From NCBI GenBank assembly GCA_905197905.1, contig CAJKAP010000001.1:186001-250000 (forward strand): a stretch of 64,000 bases of DNA, given 5' to 3'. A model generated the notes under the pieces. It ran no database searches and was not told the DNA's origin. It saw only the letters and a program-made list of their open reading frames with translations. The translations under genes and the position numbers were made by a program. Below, piece after piece: positions 53,805 to 63,554 of the stretch (the first letter of the stretch is position 1; each line of letters begins with the position of its first letter). Source of the DNA: an uncultured Sutterella sp. (lineage in GTDB: Bacteria; Pseudomonadota; Gammaproteobacteria; Burkholderiales; Burkholderiaceae_F).

Positions 53805-56800
53805 TTAGCTAGGCGCTTTTGAGAGTGCTGCAATGATGTCGTAGAGAAGCGCAATGCGTGCCTCTGGCGTTGCGCCACCAGTCGAGAGTTTCATACGGTC
53901 TGGCGCCAACATGCGTGCGTCTTTTCTTGACTGCAAGAATTTAATGAGCGTGAGCGGTTCGATATTTGCCTTGGGCGTAAAGGTAATGACGGTCGCGCTC
54001 TCTGCACAATCAATCTTACGAATCCCAATGGCTTCGCACTTGATACGCAATTTATGCGTGGCAATTAAACGCTCTGCTGCGCTGGGCAACTTCCCGTAGC
54101 GGTCAGCGAGCGCTTCGGTGGCTTGATAGATCGCTTCAAGCGAATCGGCACTTGAGAGTTCTTTATAAAAGCCCAGGCGCTGTGCTACATCAGGCACATA
54201 CGTGCTCGGCAAAAGAGCAGGCGCATGAAGGTTAATTTCCGTGGTGGCAGCAAGCGGGCTTTCAAAGTCGGGCGTCTCCCCGCGGCGCAGTGCTTTGACG
54301 GCAGAGGTGAGCATACGGTTGTAGAGATCGAACCCCACTTCCATAATTTCGCCAGACTGATGTTCGCCCAACACTTCTCCAGCTCCACGAATTTCCAAGT
54401 CGTGCATAGCAAGGTAAAAACCACTGCCCAATTCTTCCAGGGACTGAATCGCTTCGAGTCGCTTTTCCGCTTGCTTTGTCATTGCCCCGGTGGGCGGTGT
54501 GAGAAGGTAAGCGTAGGCCTGATGGTGGCTTCGTCCCACGCGACCACGCAACTGATGCAACTGTGCGAGCCCGAGTTTGTCGGCACGCGCAATGATGATC
54601 GTGTTCGCGGTCGGTACGTCAATCCCTGTTTCGATAATCGTCGAGCAAAGGAGTAAATTAAAGCGTTGTTGATAGAAGTCACGCATTACGTGTTCGAGTT
54701 CACGCTCGCCCATTTGTCCATGGGCAATCGCAATACGTGCTTCGGGGAGCAGTTTTTCTAACTGTTCGCGGCGATTATTGATCGTATCGACTTCGTTATG
54801 GAGGAAGTAGACCTGACCGCCACGCTTTAATTCACGAATAACGGCTTCACGAATAATGCCGTTATTTTCTGCTTGCACAAAGGTTTTTACCGACAAGCGG
54901 CGTTCTGGTGGCGTAGCAATCACAGAGAAATCGCGAATCCCTTCAAGGCTCATCGAGAGCGTGCGAGGAATCGGAGTTGCCGTGAGAGTGAGTACGTCCA
55001 CTTCAGCGCGGAGTTTTTTCAACATTTCCTTTTGACGTACGCCAAAGCGGTGCTCTTCGTCAATGATGACGAGCCCCAAGTTGGCAAACTTCACTTTGTC
55101 GGTGAGAAGCTTATGCGTACCAATCACCACATCAACCGTGCCACGTTCCAAACCTTCGAGCGTTTTCGTGGTTTCGCGCCCCGTGCGGAAACGGCTTAAC
55201 TCAGAAACCGTAACAGGCCACGCTGAGAAACGATCTTTAAAGGTCTGAGCGTGCTGTTCCGCTAAAAGCGTGGTAGGGCAAAGTACGGCGACTTGTTTCC
55301 CAGAGGTGACCGCAACGAAGGCGGCACGTAAGGCCACTTCGGTTTTCCCAAAACCCACATCACCGCAGATCAAGCGATCCATCGATTTGCCGCTTGTCAT
55401 ATCGTCTACGACCGCGTTAATCGCGTTGAGCTGATCGGGTGTTTCTTCAAAAGCAAACCCTTCACGGAAGGCATCGTACTCAGCGGGATCAATCTTAAAT
55501 TTGAAGCCTTCTCGAGACTGGCGCATTGCGTAGAGATGTAAGAGCTCCGCTGCAGTGTCGCGCACCTGTTCACTTGCTTTTTTGCGTGCTTTTTCCCAAT
55601 CACCACGCCCTAGGGTGTGAAGCGGTGCATTTTCTACGTCGCTTCCTGAATAGCGAGAAATGAGGTGAAGGTTTGCAATCGGGACAAACAAACGCGCATC
55701 GTTTTTGTAGTCGATACGCAAAAATTCGGCGGGACCATCAGGCATCTCTTTATATTCAAGCCCCTGATAGCGTCCAATCCCATGCTCTAAGTGCACGACA
55801 GGGTCACCCACTTTCAGTTCGGAAACGTCACGCACGAGCATTTCCACGTTGCTCGCAGCATAAGCGGATCGACGCACGCGAGAGCGTCGCGGAGAGGCGG
55901 CATAGAGTTCACTTTCCGTGAGAATCGTGATACCAGGATCCGTGAGTTCTGCTGCGGCAAACAAGGGGCTCACCGTAAGTCCAACGGGACTATCACTCGT
56001 TAAAAAGTCTTCCCAAGAATTCACCTCGGCATACTTTAAGCCGTTCGAGCGAAAGAGTTCACTCATCGTGGTTTGGCGACCAATACTGCTCGCGCAAATC
56101 AAAATACGATGGTGACGCGTTTTTTCCGCATCTGCGAAGGCCAAGAGGTTAACGAGCGGGTTTTGACTCTTACGATCAACGGTCACCGTTTTGAGATGCG
56201 TTTGACGAGCAACGGCTTTAGCATCAGGCGCTTTAAAGGAGAAGCGAGCAAACTTTTCTAAACTCAAGAAAAACGCTTCCGCATTGAGCCAGAGTTCTTC
56301 TGGCGTCATCGGTGGACGTGCCACATCCCCTGCGAGCATAGCGGCGCGCGAGGTGGTATCCCGCATAAAGGCAGAAAGCGTGGCTTGAATATCCCCAAAG
56401 GTTACGACTCTGGTGCTCTCGGGGAGATAGTCTGCAAAGGTTGCCGTTTCATCAAAAAAGAGCGGGAGATAGTATTCAATCCCTGGAGGAAGAACGCCTT
56501 TGCCAATATCGCGGTAAATCAAACTCTTGGCGGGATCACCCGTAAAACGCGTGCGCCAACGCTGACGAAAGTCTGAGAGCTCCGCTTCGTTTACCGGGAA
56601 TTCGTGACCTGGCAAGAGACGAATACGGTCCACTTCTTCCATCGAGCGTTGTGTTTCAATATCAAACCAGCGAATGGAATCAACTTCGTCGTCAAAAAGG
56701 TCCAAACGGAAGGGATGAGACGACCCCATGGGGAAGACGTCAATTAAGCTTCCTCGTACGGCAAATTCCCCTGCAGCGAGCACTTGTTGTACCGCCGAGT

Positions 56801-57281
56801 AACCAGCCTTCACTAAGTTCTGACGAAGCCCTTCAATATCGAGTTTGTCGCCCACCGAGAAAAAGAACGTCGCTCCACCCACAAAGGAAACTGGTGCTAA
56901 GCGCTGTGCTGCCGTGACGGCGGAAACAAGCACCACATCCACACTACTTTTCGATTGCGTCAGACGGTAGAGCGTCTCTAAGCGCTCAGAGATGATGCTT
57001 TCTTGCGGGGAAAGGACGTCATAGGGGAGTGTTTCCCAGTCAGGGAACGTCACGACATTGAGCGTTGGGTCAAACCAATGAATTTCTTGGCTCAATCGCA
57101 CCACATCAATCGAGTCCGCGCAAACGACGAGCAATTTTTCTTGATGCTCGTGGAGTTCCTCGGCCATACGAGCAAGCGCCAGCGCATCGGGAGCGAGAGG
57201 AGGGAGCGTCAAAACGCGATGCTCTCCAGAGCGAACTTTGCGGATATCGTCTTTAATAAGAGCAGAAGTAGATGTCGACAT
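53805..57281 (-). CDS. mfd: Transcription-repair coupling factor Mfd
   Basis: Superfamily 2 translocase that removes stalled RNA polymerase and recruits UvrA. The 1,158 residues contain the UvrB-like N-terminus, the CarD-like RNA polymerase-interacting domain near residues 480-580 (G-D-P-V-V-H-L-E-H-G-I-G-R-Y), Walker A G-D-V-G-F-G-K-T, the box D-E-E-H, motif V-VI Q-L-R-G-R-V-G-R, and a TRCF C-terminal domain. Full-length and intact. ATG 57281. Confidence 0.95.
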   Translation of the reverse strand: MSTSTSALIKDDIRKVRSGEHRVLTLPPLAPDALALARMAEELHEHQEKLLVVCADSIDVVRLSQEIHWFDPTLNVVTFPDWETLPYDVLSPQESIISERLETLYRLTQSKSSVDVVLVSAVTAAQRLAPVSFVGGATFFFSVGDKLDIEGLRQNLVKAGYSAVQQVLAAGEFAVRGSLIDVFPMGSSHPFRLDLFDDEVDSIRWFDIETQRSMEEVDRIRLLPGHEFPVNEAELSDFRQRWRTRFTGDPAKSLIYRDIGKGVLPPGIEYYLPLFFDETATFADYLPESTRVVTFGDIQATLSAFMRDTTSRAAMLAGDVARPPMTPEELWLNAEAFFLSLEKFARFSFKAPDAKAVARQTHLKTVTVDRKSQNPLVNLLAFADAEKTRHHRILICASSIGRQTTMSELFRSNGLKYAEVNSWEDFLTSDSPVGLTVSPLFAAAELTDPGITILTESELYAASPRRSRVRRSAYAASNVEMLVRDVSELKVGDPVVHLEHGIGRYQGLEYKEMPDGPAEFLRIDYKNDARLFVPIANLHLISRYSGSDVENAPLHTLGRGDWEKARKKASEQVRDTAAELLHLYAMRQSREGFKFKIDPAEYDAFREGFAFEETPDQLNAINAVVDDMTSGKSMDRLICGDVGFGKTEVALRAAFVAVTSGKQVAVLCPTTLLAEQHAQTFKDRFSAWPVTVSELSRFRTGRETTKTLEGLERGTVDVVIGTHKLLTDKVKFANLGLVIIDEEHRFGVRQKEMLKKLRAEVDVLTLTATPIPRTLSMSLEGIRDFSVIATPPERRLSVKTFVQAENNGIIREAVIRELKRGGQVYFLHNEVDTINNRREQLEKLLPEARIAIAHGQMGERELEHVMRDFYQQRFNLLLCSTIIETGIDVPTANTIIIARADKLGLAQLHQLRGRVGRSHHQAYAYLLTPPTGAMTKQAEKRLEAIQSLEELGSGFYLAMHDLEIRGAGEVLGEHQSGEIMEVGFDLYNRMLTSAVKALRRGETPDFESPLAATTEINLHAPALLPSTYVPDVAQRLGFYKELSSADSLEAIYQATEALADRYGKLPSAAERLIATHKLRIKCEAIGIRKIDCAESATVITFTPKANIEPLTLIKFLQSRKDARMLAPDRMKLSTGGATPEARIALLYDIIAALSKAPS

Positions 57282-57407
57282 AGAACCAAAAATAAACGCA
57301 AATCGGGGAGCGGTCGTGGCGGCGCTCCCTCAAGAAAAACAATCAACAGATAGTCTGTCTATTTTAAAGGTTCTTCACGTTGAGGAAAAGTGCGAGCGAG
57401 AAAAAGC

Positions 57408-57441
57408 AAAAAGGGCGACACTACAAAAGCATCACCCTTTT
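57408..57441 (-). terminator. Terminator after the downstream FadL gene
   Basis: AAAAAGGGCGA pairs, with one mismatch, with TCACCCTTTT; the minus-strand side continues in CTTTTTGCTTTTT. Confidence 0.65.
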
Positions 57442-57463
57442 CGTTTGCTGAGTACTTTCTAGA

Positions 57464-58735
57464 TTAGAAGCGGTACTGAGCCTGAATACCCACAAGGTAG
57501 GCATCTAAGCGCTTAAATTCGCCGATCTTTTCGCCGCCAGCTTCATTGTAGAGCGAGCGTTCATGCACGCCGTGCAAGTGAGCAAAGGAGACGTCGGTCT
57601 GGAAGTTCTTCGACCAGTGGAAGGAAGAACCCAAAGCGAACCACCAACGGTCAGCATCAGGAATCGTCCCGGTGCGCAACGTCGGATCAGAGATCGGGGA
57701 GCGTTCAAAGCCCAAGCCACCACGCAACGTCCAGAAGTCGTTGATGCGAACGTCGGAACCCACCGTGAAGAGATAGGTATCACGCCATTCAGTCTTCATC
57801 GGGTAGGATTTCGGTAACTGAGACCAAGCAGCCTTAACAGCTGCGGCAGGGATGCCTTGCTGCATCATCTTGGCAGCAGCGGCATAAGTGATCAATTCAG
57901 AGTCCAAGGTCAAAGCCTGGAAGCTCGACCAATCGGTCTTACGAGCCGTCGCGTATAAACTAAACGTCTTATTGACGTCCCAAGCCGCGGAAATCAACCA
58001 GGAAGCTGGTGCATCCATCGTGATACCTGCATCCATCTTGCCTAAGCGAGACTTCACAAAACCGTCGCCTTCGTGCTTCACCTTAGAGCGGTAAGAAATG
58101 CCGAAGCGCAAGTTTTCCAAGGGACTCCACATAAGGCCCAAGTTGTAGCCGTAGCCAACGCTATCGACCTGCACGTCAGCGGCGTTACCAGCGATGTTAA
58201 AGCCCAACTTGGCTTCCACATACTGAATGCTCACACCAGCGCCAACGCTCAACTTATCCGTAATCTTGTAGGCAAAGTTGGGGTTCAAATCCATCAACTT
58301 GATTTCAGCGCGGTCACCACGGTTGGACTGTTCCCAATCAGAGGAGTATTCCGTTGCTAAACCAAACGGGATCGTGAAACTCAGACCCATCCAAGCCTTG
58401 TCCGTCAACTGACGGGTAGCAAAGAGGTGAGGCACAAATTCAGGCTTCTTGCGGCCGTTTTCGTTATATTCCGAACCCTTTTCGCTCGAATAGGGGAGGT
58501 TAAGACCAATGACTACACCACCGAACTGGAATTGCGTTCCGGTGTGCAACACCATGGAAGCCGGGTTGTAGTAAACGCCAGAGATATCCGTGCCGTCAAC
58601 ACCCACGCCCGCGTAAGCGCGACCAAGTGCAAGAGCGGACTGTTCGGTTAACTGGAAACCACCTGCGAGGGCACTGCCAGCAGCGGTGGCTAACATAGCG
58701 GCGAGGGCAGCCGATTTGACTGTGAATTTGTTCAC
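57464..58735 (-). CDS. OmpP1/FadL family outer-membrane porin (copy 1)
   Basis: A 423-residue outer-membrane beta-barrel of the FadL family, importing hydrophobic compounds such as long-chain fatty acids. The mature N-terminus has G-F-Q-L-T-E-Q-S-A, the family hatch start, after a 24-residue signal (A-L-A-A-M-L-A-T-A-A-G-S-A-L-A). Terminal residue Phe is a barrel signal (Y-R-F). I chose GTG 58735 with AAAGG upstream, giving a normal signal peptide; a GTG at 58783 would lengthen it by 16 residues. Paralogue of the next gene. Confidence 0.88.
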   Translation of the reverse strand: MNKFTVKSAALAAMLATAAGSALAGGFQLTEQSALALGRAYAGVGVDGTDISGVYYNPASMVLHTGTQFQFGGVVIGLNLPYSSEKGSEYNENGRKKPEFVPHLFATRQLTDKAWMGLSFTIPFGLATEYSSDWEQSNRGDRAEIKLMDLNPNFAYKITDKLSVGAGVSIQYVEAKLGFNIAGNAADVQVDSVGYGYNLGLMWSPLENLRFGISYRSKVKHEGDGFVKSRLGKMDAGITMDAPASWLISAAWDVNKTFSLYATARKTDWSSFQALTLDSELITYAAAAKMMQQGIPAAAVKAAWSQLPKSYPMKTEWRDTYLFTVGSDVRINDFWTLRGGLGFERSPISDPTLRTGTIPDADRWWFALGSSFHWSKNFQTDVSFAHLHGVHERSLYNEAGGEKIGEFKRLDAYLVGIQAQYRF

Positions 58736-58896
58736 TTTGTTTGCCTTTTTCTTGAGAAAGGTGCTCGATTCGGGGTTGTTCACAAAAAGAAAGAATCGAC
58801 ACCACTTGTCACAATAAAGGCGTCAAAATTAGCACATCACTTTTCCCTCGGCTAGAAGATTAACCTATACGGATGATATGACTTCTAGAACGCAAA

Positions 58897-58940
58897 AAAG
58901 CCGTCCAACACCTTGATTCACAAGGGATAAACGGCTTTTA
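58897..58940 (-). terminator. Intrinsic terminator after the upstream FadL gene
   Basis: AAAAGCCGT (58897-58905) pairs with ACGGCTTTT (58932-58940); the minus strand continues in TTTTTTGC. It separates the two porin genes into two transcripts. Confidence 0.7.
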
Positions 58941-58959
58941 GGCTTAAAAACGGATTAGC

Positions 58960-60237
58960 TTAGAAGCGGTATTGGAGCTGAGCACCGAAGAGGTAAGCAT
59001 CCAAGCTGTCATAGCTACCGACCTTCGTGCCATCAACATTGCTGTAGAGGTCACGTTCGCCGATACCGCGCAAGTGCGTTGCACCCATATCGATCGTCAA
59101 GCGATCGTTGAAGTGGTAAGAAGCACCGAAGGAGAGCCAGAGACGCTTAGCATCAGGAATGATGCCGGTACGCGTATCAGCATAGCGGATCGGGGAGGTT
59201 TCTAAACCAATACCAGCACGCAACGTCCACTGCGGGTTGAGGCGGTAGTCAACACCGAGAGAGCCAAAGTAGGTATCACGCCACTTGTTTTCGATAGCGC
59301 TCTTTTCCTGGCCACCAACCGTAATGCTCAAACGATCGAAGCTAGACCAATCGGTCCAACGCAACGTACCGTAAACGCTCCACTGCTGGTTGATATCCCA
59401 AGCAGCGGTCAACATCGCCCAAGCTGGACCAGCCACGATAGCTTGACCATCGAATTTGCCAGTGGCACCTGCTTGAGCTAAAGCTGCTTGAATCGTAGCG
59501 GGTTGCGTGGTCGGGGAAACCGTGAGTGTACCCTTAGCGGTATGTTCCACTTCAGAGCGATAGGACAAGCCGAAGCGGAGGTTTTCTGCAGGGCTCCACA
59601 TCATACCGATGTTCCAACCCCATTCGCCGCTGTCAGCTTCAAAGTTGGCATCGAGGTCACCCAATGGGCCAAATTGAGGATGAACGGCAGACTTTTTCGT
59701 CTTCAACTGAGCATCTACGTACTGGTAGGAGATACCAGCACCGATGGAGAACTGATCATTAATCTTCCAAGCAAGGCTAGGATTGATATCGATCACCATG
59801 ATTTCAGAGTAGTAACCACGGTGGGAGAGACCCCAGTTTTCGCCATAGCTCGTTGCCATGCCGAACGGCACAGTGATAGCCAAACCAGCAAAAATCTGAT
59901 CGTTGATCTGGTGAGTCAAGTACATGTGAGGAATCGGCGTTTCAGAAGAACGACCGTTTTCGCTTTCACCATTGTCACCCGAGTATTCGAGATTCAAGCC
60001 CACGCCGATCACGCCGCCCTGGACGTTCGTGCCAGAGTGCAAGGTCATCGTAGCGGGGTTGTAGTAGGCACCAGAGATGTCCGTTCCGTCCACACCGATA
60101 CCAGCGTAGGAGCGGCCTAAACCTGCTGCGGACTGTTCAGTTAACTGGAAACCAGCAGCGTTAGCTTGTGTAGCAGCCAAAGAGGCACCCATCATGAGAG
60201 CCAAGGTAACAGGACGAAAAAGAAATTTGCGAGTCAT
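58960..60237 (-). CDS. OmpP1/FadL family outer-membrane porin (copy 2)
   Basis: A 425-residue FadL-type barrel with signal peptide (A-L-M-M-G-A-S-L-A-A-T-Q-A-N-A) and mature N-terminus A-G-F-Q-L-T-E-Q-S, G-V-D-G-T-D-I-S-G-A-Y-Y-N-P-A and C-terminal Y-R-F. Clearly paralogous to copy 1 along its length; a central loop carries an extra L-K-T-K-K-S-A-V segment. ATG 60237 with AGGGAAA upstream. A 398-base control region lies upstream. Confidence 0.9.
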   Translation of the reverse strand: MTRKFLFRPVTLALMMGASLAATQANAAGFQLTEQSAAGLGRSYAGIGVDGTDISGAYYNPATMTLHSGTNVQGGVIGVGLNLEYSGDNGESENGRSSETPIPHMYLTHQINDQIFAGLAITVPFGMATSYGENWGLSHRGYYSEIMVIDINPSLAWKINDQFSIGAGISYQYVDAQLKTKKSAVHPQFGPLGDLDANFEADSGEWGWNIGMMWSPAENLRFGLSYRSEVEHTAKGTLTVSPTTQPATIQAALAQAGATGKFDGQAIVAGPAWAMLTAAWDINQQWSVYGTLRWTDWSSFDRLSITVGGQEKSAIENKWRDTYFGSLGVDYRLNPQWTLRAGIGLETSPIRYADTRTGIIPDAKRLWLSFGASYHFNDRLTIDMGATHLRGIGERDLYSNVDGTKVGSYDSLDAYLFGAQLQYRF

Positions 60238-60635
60238 GTTATTAATTTTTTCCCTAATAGGATTAAGTGGGGTTAAACGTCAGAAAAAATTTCTAGACGC
60301 GATGTTGCGTATTTTGGAGATCTATTTTGCGGAAAAATAATCTAAAAACTAAGGGTAAACCCTATGTGATAGACGGATGAGGTGGGATATTGGTGTAAAC
60401 GAAAGTTAATTAAGTTGTTGATTTATATAAGAAAAAGGCTAAAAATTTTCCCTAAGAAAAGAGGGGATTTCATCTCAACGGATTAATCCACTGGAAATGT
60501 GTATAAATGTTTCAACCTCTCAGAGAGGCGTTTTGGACTAAACAAAATTTTCTTTGCATTAAGGAATCCTCGACTGTCAGAAAACGAACGCGCTCGTTAA
60601 AATAGGAAAGAGTTCTAATTTTTGTTGGAGACACC
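60238..60635. promoter_or_regulatory. Intergenic control region between the fadL-like gene and ispDF
   Basis: A 398-base AT-rich gap, long for this chromosome. It holds an AGGG-TAAA-CCCT inverted repeat near 60350, a second CCCTAAG near 60452, and a GGAG before the ispDF start. No open frame or tRNA is visible. The repeat is a candidate operator for the porin gene. Confidence 0.3.
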
Positions 60636-61811
60636 ATGCAGGAAGCGTCTTCTATTGTCGGCCTCATCTGTGCCGCTGGCGTCGGGTCGAGAATGCAACT
60701 GGGTATGCCTAAGCAGTATCTCAAAATGGCAGGCTTACCGATGTTGGTTCATACAGCGCGTGCGCTATGCGCTGTGACTCGCATGTCTGACGTGGTGATT
60801 GTGGTGAGTCCAACGGACCCGTATATCGATGATTTGATGCCACTTTTGCCCGCGAAAGTGCGGGTGTTGCGCGCCGGTGGCAAGGAGCGCGCCGAGTCAG
60901 TGAGAAATGGGCTCGCGCAAGCGGGTTTTCCACCGAGCGCTTATGTACTCGTGCACGATGCCGCGCGTCCCTGTGTGCGACCATCCGAAATAGCGCATTT
61001 AATTGACTCGGTGAGTCAAGACAGTCGCGTCTCGAGTGGCATTCTTGCAATGCCTGTGGTGGATACCTTAAAGCGCGTGGATGAAAAAAATTTCATTACC
61101 GAAACGGTAGATCGCCGCACGGTGTGGCGTGCTGCGACGCCACAAATGTTCCGCGTGCGCGATTTGAGTTGGGCGCTCTCTGGCGATTTGACGGGGGTGA
61201 CCGATGAAGCCTCTGCGATAGAAAGAAAGGGGTTCACGACGAAAGTCATCCCGTGCCGCACAACAAACATCAAAGTAACAGAACCCACTGATGCACAATT
61301 AGCGAAATTTATTTTGGGAGAACAAGCTATGCTCGGTATCCGCGTTGGTCAAGGATACGATTCCCACCGATTGGTGGAAGGCCGCCCCTTGATTTTGGGT
61401 GGCGTTGAAATTCCGTTTGAAAAGGGCTTAGACGGTCACTCGGATGCGGATGTGCTCTTGCATGCCATTACCGATGCGGTGCTCGGTGCTGCGGCGTTGG
61501 GCGACATCGGACAACACTTCCCTCCGAGTGATCCTCAATGGAAGGGGGCTGATAGCCGTAAGTTGCTTAAAGCCGTTATGGAAATCGTACGCCGCGAAGG
61601 TTGGCAGATTGGTAACTGTGACGCGACGATTGTGGCAGAACGTCCCAAGATTGGTCCCTTCTCCGCACAGATTCGCGCGAGCGTTGCAGAGTGCTTGGGC
61701 GTGGATGTGAGTCTCGTGAGTGTGAAAGCAAAAACCAATGAAAAGCTTGATGCAGTAGGAGCAGAGAAAGGGATGATTGCCTTTGCCTCGGTTCTTCTTC
61801 TCAAAGAATAA
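60636..61811 (+). CDS. ispDF: Bifunctional IspD-IspF fusion (MEP isoprenoid pathway)
   Basis: A 391-residue fusion covering steps 3 and 5 of the MEP pathway. Residues 1-231 are 2-C-methyl-D-erythritol 4-phosphate cytidylyltransferase: A-A-G-V-G-S-R-M near residue 13, V-H-D-A-A-R-P-C and G-I-L-A-M-P-V-x-D-T. Residues 232-391 are MECDP synthase: G-Q-G-Y-D-S-H-R and H-S-D-A-D-V-L-L-H with metal-binding Asp and His, ending in A-V-G-A-E-K-G-M. There is no real linker. ATG 61329 at residue 232 has GGGAG nine bases upstream, so free IspF may also be made. Start 60636 has GGAG. Confidence 0.93.
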   Translation: MQEASSIVGLICAAGVGSRMQLGMPKQYLKMAGLPMLVHTARALCAVTRMSDVVIVVSPTDPYIDDLMPLLPAKVRVLRAGGKERAESVRNGLAQAGFPPSAYVLVHDAARPCVRPSEIAHLIDSVSQDSRVSSGILAMPVVDTLKRVDEKNFITETVDRRTVWRAATPQMFRVRDLSWALSGDLTGVTDEASAIERKGFTTKVIPCRTTNIKVTEPTDAQLAKFILGEQAMLGIRVGQGYDSHRLVEGRPLILGGVEIPFEKGLDGHSDADVLLHAITDAVLGAAALGDIGQHFPPSDPQWKGADSRKLLKAVMEIVRREGWQIGNCDATIVAERPKIGPFSAQIRASVAECLGVDVSLVSVKAKTNEKLDAVGAEKGMIAFASVLLLKE

Positions 61812-61841
61812 GCTTGCTTTTTTCCTGTAACACAACAAAAA

Positions 61842-61871
61842 AGAGCGTCGGTTACAAATAGCCGACGCTCT
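61842..61871 (-). terminator. Intrinsic terminator after envZ
   Basis: GAGCGTCGG (61843-61851) pairs with CCGACGCTC (61862-61870), and the minus strand continues in TCTTTTTTG. It may also stop ispDF readthrough from the other side. Confidence 0.85.
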
Positions 61872-61890
61872 CAATATTTCTAAAAACACA

Positions 61891-63351
61891 TTAGGAAAGT
61901 GAGTCTTCTTCTGAGGATTCACTAGGTCCAGCTTTCTTAGCAATCTTCTGGCGCTTTTTCTCTTCCTTTTCGGCGAGCTTTTGCGCTTTCGTTTCTTGCG
62001 CTTTGATTTCGTCCGCTGTTTTAATCGGGAAGCGAACAATGACCATCAAACCATGCGGGTCATTCGTATCAAGCGAAACAGTACCGCCCGATCGACGAAC
62101 AATGCGATCCACAATGGCCAAACCTAAGCCAGTTCCCGTGACGCCAGAGCGGGCACTTTCCCCACGTTCAAAGGGTCGCATTACACGTTCACGCTCTTCG
62201 ACTGGTAGCCCTCGCCCTTCGTCGGCAACTCGGAGCACGGCGGTTTTCCCGTCAGTGTCTTTATCAAGATTGACATGAAGGCGCAAAATCCCGTCTTCAC
62301 TTCGCCCATAGCGCTGAGCATTCGTGAAGAGGTTTTGTACGGCGCGCGAAAGCTCTAATGGGTGCGCATAAACCATCAGCTCATCCTTCAAGTCCACCTG
62401 AAGTTCAATAGATTTGTCGTTACCTAAGCGAGCATTTTCAAGCGCTTCGGTGACGGTATCTCCGAAGTTAATCAACACTTGCTTTTCTTGACTGTGGCGA
62501 GCATAGGCCAAGAACTGGTTGACGATGTTTTCCATCTGCTCCAAGTCACTCACCATCGCTTCGCGCGAGTCGTCAGACAAGTTGGCAAGTTCCAATTCCA
62601 GACGAAGACGTGTAATTGGAGTGCGTAAGTCATGACTCACCCCAGCAAGGAGCAATTCACGGTCAGCTTCAATACGGCGCAAGTCTTGCACCATGTGGTT
62701 AAAACTGATATTCACGGCCGAAATTTCTGCCGTGCTGGCGTGCTCTGGGAGGGGATCCGGATTTTTCCCTTGCCCCAGCTGGGTAGCAAACTGTGAGAGC
62801 TGTGCAAGAGGCTGAATCACGTGGCGCGTCAAAAGTGTTGCGCCAAAAAGACTGGCCACGCAGGCAGCGAATACCCACCAAATCCACGTTGTGCCAAAAG
62901 GCGGATCCAGAACGTCTTCACTAATTTGAAGCCAGTACGCGTCCCCTTCAATATTGATGGAGACCCAGAGTCCAGGGGCGTGATTGACATTACTGGCGAG
63001 CACTGTGTCGTTACCAAGCGAATTCTTGACGAGCTGCACAATCAAGGAATTGAACCCTTCGCCAGAAAGCGGCACCACGCGGTCAGACTGTTCGCGAGGG
63101 GAAATGATGAGTTTTTCTCGCGTTGCCAACATTTTCAGCAAGTCCACACGGTAGTACGGGTCAGCATTGACGAGAGCATACTTTGTGAGGTTTGCCGTGG
63201 AAATGATGTGCTGAGCCACCCCTTGAGAGTAGGGGAGCTCGGAGAAAACACGGAAACTTTGTAACCAGCCAATGGCACTAAAGAAAATCAAACCGCAAAG
63301 CAGTAAGAAGGTGCGCCAAAAAAGACTAGGACGACGATTACGATGGAACAT
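61891..63351 (-). CDS. envZ: EnvZ-type sensor histidine kinase
   Basis: Membrane sensor that phosphorylates the OmpR regulator encoded upstream. Helix 1 at residues 13-31, a periplasmic domain of about 125 residues, helix 2 at 155-174, HAMP, dimerisation domain with S-H-D-L-R-T-P (His240), N-box N-L-F-T-N-A-Q-R-Y-G, D-E-G-R-G-L-P and G-T-G-L-G-L-A-I-V. The C-terminus extends about 40 residues beyond the kinase fold as a Lys/Glu-rich coil followed by a Ser/Glu tail, not present in E. coli EnvZ. Start ATG 63351. Confidence 0.92.
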   Translation of the reverse strand: MFHRNRRPSLFWRTFLLLCGLIFFSAIGWLQSFRVFSELPYSQGVAQHIISTANLTKYALVNADPYYRVDLLKMLATREKLIISPREQSDRVVPLSGEGFNSLIVQLVKNSLGNDTVLASNVNHAPGLWVSINIEGDAYWLQISEDVLDPPFGTTWIWWVFAACVASLFGATLLTRHVIQPLAQLSQFATQLGQGKNPDPLPEHASTAEISAVNISFNHMVQDLRRIEADRELLLAGVSHDLRTPITRLRLELELANLSDDSREAMVSDLEQMENIVNQFLAYARHSQEKQVLINFGDTVTEALENARLGNDKSIELQVDLKDELMVYAHPLELSRAVQNLFTNAQRYGRSEDGILRLHVNLDKDTDGKTAVLRVADEGRGLPVEERERVMRPFERGESARSGVTGTGLGLAIVDRIVRRSGGTVSLDTNDPHGLMVIVRFPIKTADEIKAQETKAQKLAEKEEKKRQKIAKKAGPSESSEEDSLS

Positions 63352-63475
63352 AGTTCTAAAGAAAAATGCTTTCAGTTCTTAGAGCGAGCGCTCGGAGAAA
63401 ATGGATGTTAGAACGTAGTTTAGCAAAGCGCACGATGAGAATTCGTAAAGATACACAACAGAACGCACGAAAAAA

Positions 63476-63504
63476 TGGCTCCGAAGAAAGTTTCTTCAGA
63501 GCCA
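63476..63504 (-). terminator. Intrinsic terminator after ompR
   Basis: TGGCTCcGAAGAAA pairs with TTTCTTCaGAGCCA; the minus strand continues in TTTTTTC. It lies between ompR and envZ, so envZ may need its own promoter or readthrough. Confidence 0.7.
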
Positions 63505-63554
63505 CAGATGTCTATTCAGTTTAGTGAGTGCACAACGAGCTGTGCACTACCAAC

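Noticed and set aside
53805..57281. Several plus-strand frames inside mfd
   Set aside because: All are antisense shadows of mfd without start signals or domains.
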